From UBA11795 sp964652755 (GTDB taxonomy: Bacteria; Chloroflexota; Dehalococcoidia; Lucifugimonadales; UBA826): DNA of 64,000 nt. Shown here piece by piece: positions 1 to 8,938 of the stretch (the stretch's first letter is position 1; the number at the start of each line of letters is the position of its first letter). Location of the stretch: positions 62,001 through 126,000 of the forward strand of contig CAZZBP010000001.1 of the NCBI GenBank assembly GCA_964652755.1, in the 5' to 3' direction. Made by a program: the position numbers and the translations under genes. The notes under the pieces are model-generated. The model ran no database searches. It was not told the DNA's origin and saw only the letters and a program-made list of their open reading frames with translations.

Positions 1-39
1 TTTATCTTAAGAAAGTTGATGATTCTGTAGGAGCCGTGC

Positions 40-1512
40 ATGGCCACTGATGCGGCTAAAGCTGATCAATACGAGGTAGTGGAGCAGCCCTACGCGGAAA
101 CCGATAATTCAGTCGAGACAAGAAAGGCTGCCTCTGACAAATTACTCGGCATTCATAAAATCACCTCAAATCGGTTCTGGCAGTTCGCCGTACTAACTGG
201 GATCATGTTTGTGTTTGGGATAGTTGGCCTTGCGATGAGGCTAAACTCGGGATTTGATGATAGGGGTGCGTGGGGATATTACGTAGCGATCTTTTCTTTT
301 CTCATGACGACGACGGCCGCCGCTCCCATGGTAGCAATTGCACCACGAATTGCGAATGCCCACTGGCGAAGACCAATATCAAGGGCAGCGGAGATATGGA
401 CTCTCGCCGGGTGCCTTAATCTAATTCTGTACATTCCTCTTATATGGCTTCTGCCTAGTTTGGAGAATGGTAGGCGCAGCCTCTGGTTTTATGGGCAACA
501 GGGAAGCAAAGGAGATTTTTGGACTGGCTTCGAGTCGGTGCCGGCATACTCGCCACATATTTGGGCGACATTGGCCATCGTTGCCTTGATTTTATTGGGC
601 TTAGCCCTTGTTTGGTTGTCTTGCCTGCCAGACTTCGCTGTCTTAAGGGAACAAGGTGAAGGCTGGAGGAAAAAATGGGGTAGGAAGTTGTCTCTAGGTT
701 GGGTAGGGTCAACAGCTCAATGGAACTGGCAATATCACAGAATGGGCATAGTAGGTGCTTTATATTTTATGATGCTGGTGTTTGTACATTTTCTAATAAG
801 CGTGGAATTCCTTATGGTTCATGTGCCTGGATGGATAGATTCTCTTTACCCGATAACCCATGCCCATAATGCACTTCAGGCCGGAGTGGCTACTGTAATG
901 CTCACCATATTCTGTCTGAGACAGTTTGGGGGATATAAAGATTATATTGGTCTCGATCAGATGTGGGGACTCGGCAAGTTGATGCTGGCTTTGTCTCTTC
1001 TTTGGTTCTGGTTCTGGTTCTCCAGCTTCAACATTTACTGGTATGGGAAAAAACCCTCCGAATTATCAGTTTTAGAGCTGTTAGTTAAAGGGCCGTACAG
1101 GGAAATTTTTATAGCAGAATTCTTATTAGTATTCATTATCCCCTGGTTCACCTTGATCTGGAATCCCATAAGGCGCAGTGTTTGGGGTCCCACGATAATT
1201 GCTGTCTCAATACTATGTGGAACACTTTTGGATAGGATTCGCTTGTATGTTGGGGCTTGGGATGTCGCGGGAAGAGATTTCGCGAGTATGCTTCAAATGG
1301 AACTAAGCGAGGTTCCAGAAAAGATACCAACTCCGGACATTGCCGATATGTTTTTGATTGTCGGTTTTATCGGGGGTTCCATATTTTTATTCATGATGGC
1401 TACAAGGTTATTGCCAGCAATTAATATATGGGAGCAGAAAGAACTCCTTTTGTACAAAGCAGAAATTCAATACCACAGAACAAAGGTCACGGTGTTGGGG
1501 AAGTCTAGATAA
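40..1512 (+). CDS. NrfD-like polytopic membrane subunit (ActF/ActC-like) of an alternative complex III-type quinol oxidoreductase
   Basis: The 490-residue protein has about ten hydrophobic segments after a ~45-residue soluble N-terminus, and carries the NrfD-family pattern of an 'RPISRAAE' segment followed by paired membrane helices. NrfD-type subunits bind quinol and pass electrons to iron-sulphur or cytochrome partners. An AGGAG site lies just before the ATG. The next genes encode a second NrfD protein, a DUF3341 protein and a haem c lipoprotein, which matches the actC-actD-actE part of alternative complex III. The iron-sulphur/molybdopterin-like subunit and multihaem subunit would be expected just left of the window. 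Whether this copy corresponds to ActF or to a duplicated ActC cannot be settled by eye. Confidence 0.75.
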   Translation: MATDAAKADQYEVVEQPYAETDNSVETRKAASDKLLGIHKITSNRFWQFAVLTGIMFVFGIVGLAMRLNSGFDDRGAWGYYVAIFSFLMTTTAAAPMVAIAPRIANAHWRRPISRAAEIWTLAGCLNLILYIPLIWLLPSLENGRRSLWFYGQQGSKGDFWTGFESVPAYSPHIWATLAIVALILLGLALVWLSCLPDFAVLREQGEGWRKKWGRKLSLGWVGSTAQWNWQYHRMGIVGALYFMMLVFVHFLISVEFLMVHVPGWIDSLYPITHAHNALQAGVATVMLTIFCLRQFGGYKDYIGLDQMWGLGKLMLALSLLWFWFWFSSFNIYWYGKKPSELSVLELLVKGPYREIFIAEFLLVFIIPWFTLIWNPIRRSVWGPTIIAVSILCGTLLDRIRLYVGAWDVAGRDFASMLQMELSEVPEKIPTPDIADMFLIVGFIGGSIFLFMMATRLLPAINIWEQKELLLYKAEIQYHRTKVTVLGKSR

Positions 1513-1580
1513 TCAGAACTGTTAGAGAAACGAATAACCGCCAGTTCAAATACTGTGCAAAGAAGAATAAGAATATATAG

Positions 1581-2990
1581 ATGCAAGAACACGAACAACT
1601 TAGCCAGAAACAGATCAATGACGATCTGCTAAGGGACGTCCTAACCGTACCGAAATGGTGGCTGCCCGCAGTTACTTTCCTCGCAATAATAGTTGCTACA
1701 GGACTTGGGGCATTCAGTTTCATGGTTTATCACGGTGTCGGGGTAACCGGTCTCAACAGGCCGGTTATGTGGGGATTTTTTATCGCCAACTTTGTTTTCT
1801 GGATTGGTATTAGCCACGCGGGTATTATGATCTCAGCCATTCTTCGCCTAACTCAGGCTGAATGGAGGCGCCCGGTTACCCGTGCGGCGGAGGTGATGAC
1901 GGTTTTTTCTCTGGTAGCCGCTCTTCACACACCTTTATTTCACGTCGGCAGGCCATGGAGAGTTCTTTATTGGATCTTTCCCTATGATTTTGACAGAGGG
2001 ATTTGGCCCAATATTAGATCTCCATTTGTGTGGGATCCGAGCGCTGTTGGGACTTATCTTATTGCAAGTACCCTGTTTGTTTTAGTATGTCTTTTGCCGG
2101 ATGTAGCCATTCTCAGAGACCGATCGAAGAACGCTATCATGAAGAAAATATATGCTTTCTGGTGTTTGGGATTTAGAGGGACACCTCGTCAGTGGAAGCT
2201 ACAAACGGTGGCGGGTATCCTCCTGTCTGCTTTAGTACTTCCAGTATTTGTGTCGGTGCATTCCATAGTTTCCTGGGACTTTGCGGTACTTATCGGTGTA
2301 GAAGGATGGCACTCAACCATATTTGCACCCTATTTCATTATAGGAGCCATCCACTCCGGAGTTTCAGCCGTGGCGATGCTGATGGCTCTTGCGGTCTGGC
2401 TGTATAAATTAGATAAGTACATCAAACCAGATCATTTCGATGCGATAGCGAGACTATTAATTGTCGTGGCGACCACGTGGTTCTTTTTCTTCTTTTTGGA
2501 ATGGGTATATGCCTTGTACACACTCGAGGCTCCTGAGATTGCGCTTAGAGAGCTGCAGGTATTCCAGCAACCTTACGGACCATTGTTCGCACTATTCATA
2601 ATTCTTTCTTTCGTGATTCCAGTGCCTATATGGCTTTTCAAGAGGTTCCGGAGAAGTGCTGTGATCATGTTCTGGACAACTATCTTGGTAAACATAGGTA
2701 TGTGGTTGGAAAGATTTCTCATAGTCATACCTGGTCTGGCAAGAAGGAGCCACATGACATTTGATTGGGGAACATACCATCCCTCTATTATTGAGATACT
2801 CATCGTTGTAGAGACGTTTGCATTTGTTGCATTAGGGATGCTGCTTTTTGCAAAGGTGTTTCCTCTGATACCACTGTTTGATATCAAGGAAGGTATGGTT
2901 TTCCGACATGTGGTAAAGGTTGGGCGAAAGACGATACCTGCATCGATCAGGGAAGGTCTTCCACATCACTATTATGAAAAGAATCAATAA
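1581..2990 (+). CDS. actC: ActC-like NrfD-family quinol-binding membrane subunit
   Basis: This 469-residue polytopic protein resembles ActC closely: a cytoplasmic N-terminus, then TM helices with 'GISHAG' and 'RPVTRAAE', then the 'GRPWRVLYW' and 'GIWPNIRSPFVWD' loops typical of ActC/PsrC proteins near the quinol site. In alternative complex III it oxidises quinol in the cytoplasmic membrane and supplies electrons to the haem subunits. It lies 68 bp after the first NrfD gene and 24 bp before the DUF3341 gene, so one operon is likely. No strong Shine-Dalgarno is visible before the ATG. The C-terminus 'HHYYEKNQ' is soluble. Confidence 0.82.
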   Translation: MQEHEQLSQKQINDDLLRDVLTVPKWWLPAVTFLAIIVATGLGAFSFMVYHGVGVTGLNRPVMWGFFIANFVFWIGISHAGIMISAILRLTQAEWRRPVTRAAEVMTVFSLVAALHTPLFHVGRPWRVLYWIFPYDFDRGIWPNIRSPFVWDPSAVGTYLIASTLFVLVCLLPDVAILRDRSKNAIMKKIYAFWCLGFRGTPRQWKLQTVAGILLSALVLPVFVSVHSIVSWDFAVLIGVEGWHSTIFAPYFIIGAIHSGVSAVAMLMALAVWLYKLDKYIKPDHFDAIARLLIVVATTWFFFFFLEWVYALYTLEAPEIALRELQVFQQPYGPLFALFIILSFVIPVPIWLFKRFRRSAVIMFWTTILVNIGMWLERFLIVIPGLARRSHMTFDWGTYHPSIIEILIVVETFAFVALGMLLFAKVFPLIPLFDIKEGMVFRHVVKVGRKTIPASIREGLPHHYYEKNQ

Positions 2991-3014
2991 AAGAGCAGCT
3001 TAAAAGGATCTGTG

Positions 3015-3530
3015 ATGGCAAAGAGAAGTGTATTGGGACTCTATACTGAGGAAGACTCAGCGGCTGACGCACTAGACAATTTGAGAGAGGCTGGTTTCGA
3101 CGAAGGAGAATATGAAATCCTTACAGGAACACCTTACCCTGAAGGTACTTTTGGGGAGGCAGAACCTCAGCATCACCTGTATCGCTGGCCATTAATTGGT
3201 GCGGCTTGCGGGTTTACAGGTGGTTTGATAATAACTGCAGGTACTCAGTTGGCTTATCCGTTAATCACAGGAGGGAAGCCCATACTGTCCATTCCACCAA
3301 TGGCTATCATCATGTATGAAGGCACCATGCTTGGAGCCATAATATTTACCATAATAGGTATCATTTTTGAGTCCAGATTGCCCAGAATATTTATGGGTGC
3401 CTACAGCGAAAAGATCACTGAAGGTCATATTGGTGTCACTGTTACAACAGAGGAAGGTCGTACGGGAGATGCTGAGGAGGCTCTTAAGAAAGCCGGTGCT
3501 GAAGATGACATTATCAGAGGATGGGAATAA
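3015..3530 (+). CDS. actD: DUF3341 (ActD-like) membrane subunit
   Basis: About 171 residues: a ferredoxin-fold-like N-terminal soluble part ('LGLYTEEDSAADALDNLREAGF'-type), two membrane helices around residues 58-78 and 95-118, then a cytosolic tail ending in 'GAEDDIIRGWE'. This architecture is that of DUF3341/ActD, an accessory subunit that sits beside ActC and ActF. A GTG three bases upstream is also in frame, but ATG at 3015 follows the AAAGGATC site at better spacing. The position between actC and a cytochrome gene supports the call. Confidence 0.78.
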   Translation: MAKRSVLGLYTEEDSAADALDNLREAGFDEGEYEILTGTPYPEGTFGEAEPQHHLYRWPLIGAACGFTGGLIITAGTQLAYPLITGGKPILSIPPMAIIMYEGTMLGAIIFTIIGIIFESRLPRIFMGAYSEKITEGHIGVTVTTEEGRTGDAEEALKKAGAEDDIIRGWE

Positions 3531-3567
3531 GAAAAGAGTATTTCTGAATGAGTTTTAGGCGATTTTT

Positions 3568-4233
3568 ATGAAGGTTAATAAATTCACGGTATGTATCTTT
3601 GGGGCGCTGGTGATGGCAGCGGTTTCAACTGGTTGTTACAACTCCAGAACCGGTGAGGTTAATTTTGGGGGCGCTATCCACTTTGAATTACCTGCGTTTC
3701 CTCAGACAGGTTCCCATGCGGTTCAGGTCTTTTCAGAGATGCATTTCTCGCCTGCCTATCGCTCACAAGAGGTGCCACGTCTCCTTCCTCCCGATGGCTC
3801 GGTACCTGTGACAGGCGCTGAAATTAAGCGATTGGATGTCGAACAATTTAAGGAGCTAAGCTTAACGCAAGATGCTCTGTCAGCATACGACGATGGGCGT
3901 GCGACCCGCCTGTACCAAGTCAATTGCCAGGTTTGCCATGGTAGCAATCTAGATGGTGCAGGCCCGATTACGACGCTTAAGAGTTCAAGAAATGATGGGT
4001 CTAACGCTTTGAATAAAGGCTCAATGCCTGTTGACCTCAATTCAGAGAGAGTTAGGACTCTCAGTGACGGTGAGATATTTGGATACATCACATGGGGTGG
4101 TAGAGCCGGTTTATCTGCCGCTTCTCGCGATAAGAGGTCACCGGCGATCATGCCTCAATTTAGTAAGTTATTATCGGAAGAGGAACGGTGGGAACTTGTT
4201 TGGTTTCTACGACAGAGAATAGGTGCTGAGTGA
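3568..4233 (+). CDS. actE: Monohaem cytochrome c lipoprotein (ActE-like)
   Basis: The 221-residue protein begins with a lipoprotein signal peptide ending in the lipobox 'STGC' (Cys at about residue 23), so it should be exported and lipid-anchored on the outer face of the membrane. A single haem c site 'CQVCHG' lies near residue 118, with a candidate Met ligand in the 'IMPQFSKLLSEEE' segment towards the C-terminus. Size, lipidation and a single haem match ActE of alternative complex III. It would accept electrons from ActC-linked subunits and pass them to a terminal oxidase or soluble cytochrome. It is the last gene of the operon before a convergent gene. Confidence 0.8.
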   Translation: MKVNKFTVCIFGALVMAAVSTGCYNSRTGEVNFGGAIHFELPAFPQTGSHAVQVFSEMHFSPAYRSQEVPRLLPPDGSVPVTGAEIKRLDVEQFKELSLTQDALSAYDDGRATRLYQVNCQVCHGSNLDGAGPITTLKSSRNDGSNALNKGSMPVDLNSERVRTLSDGEIFGYITWGGRAGLSAASRDKRSPAIMPQFSKLLSEEERWELVWFLRQRIGAE

Positions 4234-4255
4234 GTGACTACAAGGAAATAGTCAC
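4234..4255 (+). terminator. Small hairpin between convergent genes
   Basis: A 7-bp perfect inverted repeat (GTGACTA/TAGTCAC, 8-base loop) starts immediately after the actE stop codon. There is no clear U-run, so termination activity is uncertain. It is the only hairpin I see in the 87-bp convergent gap. Confidence 0.3.
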
Positions 4256-4320
4256 CAACCGCCGAATACTTCTGAAATTGAGCCACGGCGTTGAACCCTT
4301 TTGAATCGTACTAGAATCCC

Positions 4321-5247
4321 TTAGATGCGCCCGACGAGATGCTTGAGGAGGGCTCTGCTTCTAGCTACGGAAGCCACTGGATCTAAACCTACAGGATAAA
4401 TTTGGGCTGCAATTTCTGTAGCACCTGCTGCCGCAAAACCCCTGAGTTTCTCCTCAACCTCAGCTTCGTCACCGATAATGGCCATTTCGGCGGGACTTTC
4501 TACACCCTCAATGTGCAACATTGCTCTGTAGCTGGGGAGGTCACCGTATCTCTCGAAATGCTCCGATGCCTTCTTGAAAGCAGCAGGTTTGTCATCTGAG
4601 ACTGCTAACGGTACGGCCACTACGATACGAGGGCTATCCTTACCAGCTTCTGTTGCTGCCTTCTGAATCTTGGGAACGATATGAGTTCTAACGGTTTCTG
4701 GTCCGGCCATCCAGGTTATGGTACCGTCGGCAATTCGCCCTGCTGTTCGGAGCATTCGAGGCCCGAGCGCTGCGATTAATATAGGGAGATGGTGCTGATC
4801 ACTTCCGGTGAATTTTGTGGTTGCGCTAAAGATTTCCCCTTCATAATCGACGGAACCTTTGGCGGTGAGGGCCCGGACTATTTCTAAGTACTCTTGCATG
4901 TGAAGAGCAGGTCTGTGGAATTTCATACCAAATCGATTTTCAACGACAGGTTTGTGTGAGACCCCCATACCTAAATTAAACCGACCGCGAGTTGCTGACG
5001 AAGTAGTTATTGCCTGCTGTGCCATGGCAATAGGATGCCTTAGAAACGTGGGGGTTACAGCTGTTCCCATTTGTATTTTAGTGGTAATTTTCCCGGCCAA
5101 GCTAAATATGGTCATTATGTCCGCGTCCATAATGTGAGCGGCCCAAAAACTATCGAATCCATCCTGTTCCGCTTCTAACACCTGTTGAACTTGGCCCGAC
5201 ACGGTGCCCGCTGACCCAATAGAACCTATGAATAAACCTATTTTCAC
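4321..5247 (-). CDS. LLM-class flavin (F420-type) oxidoreductase
   Basis: The 308-residue protein has the TIM-barrel luciferase-like monooxygenase pattern: 'MKIGLFIGS' first strand, 'GTAVTPTFLRHP' and 'GRFNLGMGVSH' segments, and a C-terminal 'GATEIAAQIYP' strand. The 'TPTFLRHP' and 'GMGVSHKP' signatures fit the F420-dependent subfamily, but FMN use cannot be excluded from sequence alone. Such enzymes oxidise or reduce small organics, and the substrate is unknown. It lies 31 bp downstream of acpS on the same strand, and the two may be cotranscribed. Expansion of this family is known in SAR202-type Chloroflexota, which fits the rest of the window. Confidence 0.85.
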   Translation of the reverse strand: MKIGLFIGSIGSAGTVSGQVQQVLEAEQDGFDSFWAAHIMDADIMTIFSLAGKITTKIQMGTAVTPTFLRHPIAMAQQAITTSSATRGRFNLGMGVSHKPVVENRFGMKFHRPALHMQEYLEIVRALTAKGSVDYEGEIFSATTKFTGSDQHHLPILIAALGPRMLRTAGRIADGTITWMAGPETVRTHIVPKIQKAATEAGKDSPRIVVAVPLAVSDDKPAAFKKASEHFERYGDLPSYRAMLHIEGVESPAEMAIIGDEAEVEEKLRGFAAAGATEIAAQIYPVGLDPVASVARSRALLKHLVGRI

Positions 5248-5278
5248 AGTAGACTTCCTGTATATCTTATTCTGGACT

Positions 5279-5683
5279 TCATTTCTTGATGCGAGTTAGT
5301 CTTGGTAGAAGGTTTCCTTTCTCGCTTTCTCCGATAACAGACGCTACTGCAAAATTCTTAGAATGAGAGAGAGACAATGCAAGGTGATCGAGACCTATCT
5401 GCTCTGCTCGGAGACGTGCCCTTCCGTGAAGTTCTATGTACGGTGCCTGTCCTCTTTGACGTCTGATTTCTATGTCCTTCCAGCCGACACCTCTGATTCC
5501 TGTACCAAGGGCCTTCATAACTGCTTCTTTAGCGGCGAACCGACTAGCCAATTGAGGGTGTCTACCTCGGCAATACTGCCGCTCCTCCTTTGTGTAGATA
5601 CGCTCCAAAAAACGGGGACCGTAAGTTATCGCAACCCTTCCGATTCTTTCAATCTCGATTATATCCACACCGGTTATTAGCAT
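5279..5683 (-). CDS. acpS: Holo-[acyl-carrier-protein] synthase
   Basis: AcpS transfers the 4'-phosphopantetheine arm of CoA to a Ser of acyl carrier protein. The family signatures are clear: 'GVDIIEIERI' near the N-terminus with the Mg-binding Asp, and 'FAAKEAVMKALGTG' in the middle. The start was placed at the ATG at 5683, giving ~134 residues. A GGAGAG site sits eight bases before it, whereas the upstream in-frame TTG at 5704 overlaps that site and would add seven poorly conserved residues. It is divergent from folD across about 165 bp. Confidence 0.9.
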   Translation of the reverse strand: MLITGVDIIEIERIGRVAITYGPRFLERIYTKEERQYCRGRHPQLASRFAAKEAVMKALGTGIRGVGWKDIEIRRQRGQAPYIELHGRARLRAEQIGLDHLALSLSHSKNFAVASVIGESEKGNLLPRLTRIKK

Positions 5684-5709
5684 TGGTAGTACTCTCCAAT
5701 TCAATCTCG

Positions 5710-5715
5710 ATTATA
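5710..5715 (-). promoter_or_regulatory. Candidate -10 for acpS
   Basis: A perfect TATAAT on the minus strand ends 26 bases before the acpS ATG. No good -35 hexamer is seen at 16-18 bp, so this is a weak call. Confidence 0.35.
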
Positions 5716-5764
5716 CCTGTCGTATAAAGTGGGATGGCAGTAAGCCTTTGATATATTTACTGGG

Positions 5765-5770
5765 TATAAT
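5765..5770 (+). promoter_or_regulatory. Candidate -10 for folD
   Basis: A perfect TATAAT lies 80 bases upstream of the folD start in the divergent acpS/folD spacer. The -35 is not recognisable. Confidence 0.35.
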
Positions 5771-5849
5771 GACAGTTCCGACGGTATACCGTTCAGCGTA
5801 ATTATGTCAGAGGAAGTCGCAAACATACTTTTACTGGAGGATTTGAGGG

Positions 5850-6737
5850 ATGTCATACCAGCTCATTGATGGCAAGAATTTATCCACGCAAATTCTTAAT
5901 GAAATAGCTGTAAATGTTGGAGAATTAAAAAAACGATCCGAAATTACACCTGGTCTTTCAGTAGTTCTGGTTGGTGACGATCCAGCTTCAGATATATATG
6001 TTCGGAGCAAAGAACGAGCTGCATTGAAGGCAGGTATGGTTGTGAAGTTAATACGAATGCCGGGGCAGTCTTCTGAAGATAAGGTCATTGAGATAGTCCG
6101 ATCTTTAAACAATGATATCAATTATCATGGAATTCTCGTGCAGTTACCCTTGCCTGATCATGTCGATCAGAATCGTGTAATAACTAGCATAAATCCCCTT
6201 AAAGACGTCGACGGTCTGCATCCGTTCAACGCTGGGCTTTTAGCTGCGGGAGAACCTAGATTCATCCCTGCAACTCCAGGTGGGATAAGGGAAATACTCT
6301 TACGCACAAACAACGATCCTTCCGGCAAACATGTGGTTGTAATCGGTAGAAGCAACATTGTTGGGAGACCTGTTTCAAACCTTCTCTCTCTTAAAGGGAG
6401 AGGAGGGGATGCAACCGTTACAATTTGCCACAGCCGCACTAGAGATTTGACGGATATATGCCGTTCAGCCGACGTTATCATAGCAGCGATAGGCATACCT
6501 AATTTCGTAAAAGGAGATATGGTGTCCGAGGGAGTTGTTGCAATTGATGTCGGGATCAATAGAGTGAATGCTCCTGAAAAAAAGAAAGGCTATATGCTGG
6601 TTGGGGATATAGAGTTTGAGTCCGTCTCTAGAAAGGCCGCCGCGATTACACCGGTTCCGGGTGGTGTCGGCCCAATGACTATAGCTATGTTGCTCTCAAA
6701 TACCTTGTACGCAGTCGACATAGCTCGCCAAGGGTAA
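5850..6737 (+). CDS. folD: Methylenetetrahydrofolate dehydrogenase / methenyl-THF cyclohydrolase
   Basis: FolD interconverts 5,10-methylene-, 5,10-methenyl- and 10-formyl-THF in one-carbon metabolism. The 295-residue length is typical. Visible signatures are the 'YVRSKERA' helix with the catalytic Tyr/Lys pair near residues 51-55, 'GILVQLPLPDHVD', 'KDVDGLHPFN', the Rossmann segment 'VVIGRSNIVGRPVS', and the C-terminal 'PVPGGVGPMTIAML'. A GGAGG site precedes the ATG. It stands alone, divergent from acpS and upstream of dnaJ. Confidence 0.95.
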   Translation: MSYQLIDGKNLSTQILNEIAVNVGELKKRSEITPGLSVVLVGDDPASDIYVRSKERAALKAGMVVKLIRMPGQSSEDKVIEIVRSLNNDINYHGILVQLPLPDHVDQNRVITSINPLKDVDGLHPFNAGLLAAGEPRFIPATPGGIREILLRTNNDPSGKHVVVIGRSNIVGRPVSNLLSLKGRGGDATVTICHSRTRDLTDICRSADVIIAAIGIPNFVKGDMVSEGVVAIDVGINRVNAPEKKKGYMLVGDIEFESVSRKAAAITPVPGGVGPMTIAMLLSNTLYAVDIARQG

Positions 6738-6800
6738 ACAACAATCGGGAAAATAAGTCATGATGATTAAGTATATTCCCAACACAGGAGCTCGCTGAGC

Positions 6801-6806
6801 TATAAT
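6801..6806 (+). promoter_or_regulatory. Candidate -10 for dnaJ operon
   Basis: A perfect TATAAT lies 51 bases upstream of the dnaJ ATG in the 120-bp gap after folD. No strong -35 and no CIRCE (TTAGCACTC-N9-GAGTGCTAA) repeat is present, so HrcA control is not indicated. Confidence 0.35.
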
Positions 6807-6857
6807 TCGTAGTGTTTTCTGAACTAGGTAACTTTCAATTTATTCAGACTTAGAGCC

Positions 6858-7991
6858 ATGACCACACAAAAAAGAGACTATTACGAAGTACTTGGTGTGC
6901 CCAAGAATGTAGACGAGAATGATCTGAAGAAGGCTTTTAGGCGCCTTGCTTTTAAGTATCATCCCGATCGTAATAAAGACAGCGCTGCTGAAGAAAAATT
7001 TAAAGAGATTAACGAAGCGTACCAGGTCCTTTCTGATCAGGAGAAACGTGCGCGCTATGACCAGTTCGGACATGCTGGTGTTAATGGCACATCGGGATCA
7101 GGATTTGGTGGATTTGGAGATGCGAGCGGATTCGGCGATATTTTTGACTCCTTCTTTGGAGGCAGTGGATTTGGGAGATCGGGTAACCGTAGAAATGCAG
7201 CCGCGAAAGGATCTGATCTCCAATACACTATGGATATAGTATTCGAGGAGGCTGTATTCGGAACCGAGAAAGAATTTGATATTAATCGTGTTGAATCCTG
7301 CGGTAAATGCAGAGGTTCGAGAAGCGAGCCGGGCACTGATGTTGAAACTTGTCCAAACTGCAATGGAACAGGTCAGGTGAAACGGGCTCAACAAAGTGTT
7401 TTCGGGCAATTTGTTCAAGTTGCAGACTGTAATTCCTGTAGAGGTCAGGGAAAAACCATTAAGAATCCTTGCACCAATTGTCGTGGACAGGGCAGAGAGC
7501 GAAAAGATAGAAAGATGGCTGTCACCATTCCGCCGGGGATAGAAGAAGATACTCAGATCCGATTAACGGGTGAGGGTGAACACGGCATAAATGGTGGTCC
7601 TCCTGGTGACTTGTATGTGGCGTTCCGTATAGAAGACCATGCATATTTTGTTCGGGATGGTATAAATATCAGATGTCGTTTGCCGATCAACATAACTCAG
7701 GCGGCGCTGGGAGCTACTCTTTCTGTTCCAACTTTGGGTGGAAACGAGGATATAGATATACCTGCAGGCACCCAAAGTGGACAGATATTCAGGCTCAGAG
7801 GAAAGGGAGTCGCACAATTGAGAGGCAGCAGGCGTGGTGACCAGCTTGTAACAATAGACGTTAGGATACCTGGCAAACTCTCGTCAGAGCAGAAAGACCT
7901 TTTAGAGCAACTAAGTCAGGTTCTGCCGGATGTGGAACAAGAAGAAGGGGAAGGCATTTTCAGTAAATTCAAAAATGCTTTCGGCGCGTAG
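6858..7991 (+). CDS. dnaJ: Chaperone DnaJ (Hsp40)
   Basis: DnaJ delivers unfolded clients to DnaK and stimulates its ATPase. Domains appear in canonical order over 377 residues: J domain 1-70 with HPD at about 35-37, Gly/Phe-rich linker ~75-115, a zinc-binding region ~150-215 with four Cys repeats, and two C-terminal beta domains. The first Cys repeat is 'CGKCRGSR', lacking the last Gly of CxxCxGxG; the other three are standard. No dnaK or grpE is in the window. It is followed 14 bp later by prmA and then rsmE, a grouping common in bacteria. Confidence 0.96.
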   Translation: MTTQKRDYYEVLGVPKNVDENDLKKAFRRLAFKYHPDRNKDSAAEEKFKEINEAYQVLSDQEKRARYDQFGHAGVNGTSGSGFGGFGDASGFGDIFDSFFGGSGFGRSGNRRNAAAKGSDLQYTMDIVFEEAVFGTEKEFDINRVESCGKCRGSRSEPGTDVETCPNCNGTGQVKRAQQSVFGQFVQVADCNSCRGQGKTIKNPCTNCRGQGRERKDRKMAVTIPPGIEEDTQIRLTGEGEHGINGGPPGDLYVAFRIEDHAYFVRDGINIRCRLPINITQAALGATLSVPTLGGNEDIDIPAGTQSGQIFRLRGKGVAQLRGSRRGDQLVTIDVRIPGKLSSEQKDLLEQLSQVLPDVEQEEGEGIFSKFKNAFGA

Positions 7992-8005
7992 AGATTTCTT
8001 TCAAA

Positions 8006-8908
8006 ATGAAATGGCTGGAACTTAGTGTGGAGGCTCCCCCGGAATTCGTGGAACCCCTTTCCCATATCTTCTATCGGTATGGTCATGGTGGAGTTTCCGT
8101 TGAATCTCCAGCTGGATTTAACCCTGATGAAGGAGAGTTTCCGCCTGTTTCTCCAACCCTTACGATTCGTACATATATTCCGATGGATGGGGCTGCTCGC
8201 GAGCGCAAAGGGAATATAGAGGTGGGCGTCAAACTGGTGAGTCATTTGCACCCGTTAAAGCCCCTTGTTGAACGAGAGATAGAAGAGGAAGATTGGGAGG
8301 CCAGCTGGAAGGAATTCTTTCATCCTTTGAGAATCGGTAAAAGAATAGTTGTTTGCCCTACCTGGCGTAAATTTAGTTCTGGAATCGATGATGTACTGGT
8401 AAAATTAGATCCTGGAATGGCATTTGGAACCGGGCATCATCCCACTACTAGAATGTGTCTAGAATTGATCGAAAGTATAGTTGAGGGTGGAGAAAGTGTG
8501 ATAGATGTTGGTTGCGGTTCGGGATTACTTACAATCACCGCCATTAAAATGGGAGCCAGGCATGCACTGGCTCTTGAAATTGATCCTAAAGCTGCAAAGA
8601 TTGCCACTGAGAACTGTGAGGTAAATGGTGTTTCGAAAGAAATCACCATCCATACAGGCACTTTACCCTATTCAGATACGATTATAGGTCAATTTGATAT
8701 TGCTCTTGCGAACATATCGTCGAAGGTCATAACCGACTTATCCAATCCGTTGACTCGAGCTGTTCGTAGCGGTGGAAAACTCATTATGTCTGGAATACTT
8801 AAAGATGGTTTGCAAGATGTGCAGAACGCTTTGTTCCTTAACAATGTCACGTTCAATCAAGTACTCACCGATGGAGACTGGACCGCTGTGTTGGCGACAA
8901 AGTCCTGA
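8006..8908 (+). CDS. prmA: Ribosomal protein L11 methyltransferase
   Basis: PrmA methylates amino groups of ribosomal protein uL11 using S-adenosylmethionine. The 300-residue protein has the PrmA N-terminal substrate-recognition domain beginning 'MKWLELSVEAP', the linker 'DPGMAFGTGHHPTTRMCLE', and the SAM motif 'VIDVGCGSGLLTI' near residue 165, followed by 'ALANISSKVI', the NxxN/S-type catalytic loop. It sits between dnaJ and rsmE with short spacers. No Shine-Dalgarno is obvious, consistent with operon-internal translation. Confidence 0.93.
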   Translation: MKWLELSVEAPPEFVEPLSHIFYRYGHGGVSVESPAGFNPDEGEFPPVSPTLTIRTYIPMDGAARERKGNIEVGVKLVSHLHPLKPLVEREIEEEDWEASWKEFFHPLRIGKRIVVCPTWRKFSSGIDDVLVKLDPGMAFGTGHHPTTRMCLELIESIVEGGESVIDVGCGSGLLTITAIKMGARHALALEIDPKAAKIATENCEVNGVSKEITIHTGTLPYSDTIIGQFDIALANISSKVITDLSNPLTRAVRSGGKLIMSGILKDGLQDVQNALFLNNVTFNQVLTDGDWTAVLATKS

Positions 8909-8938
8909 TGAAGACGTTCAGGGAAAGGGTTTGATTAC

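Noticed and set aside
6740..6857. CIRCE/HrcA element before dnaJ
   Set aside because: No TTAGCACTC-N9-GAGTGCTAA-like repeat is present.
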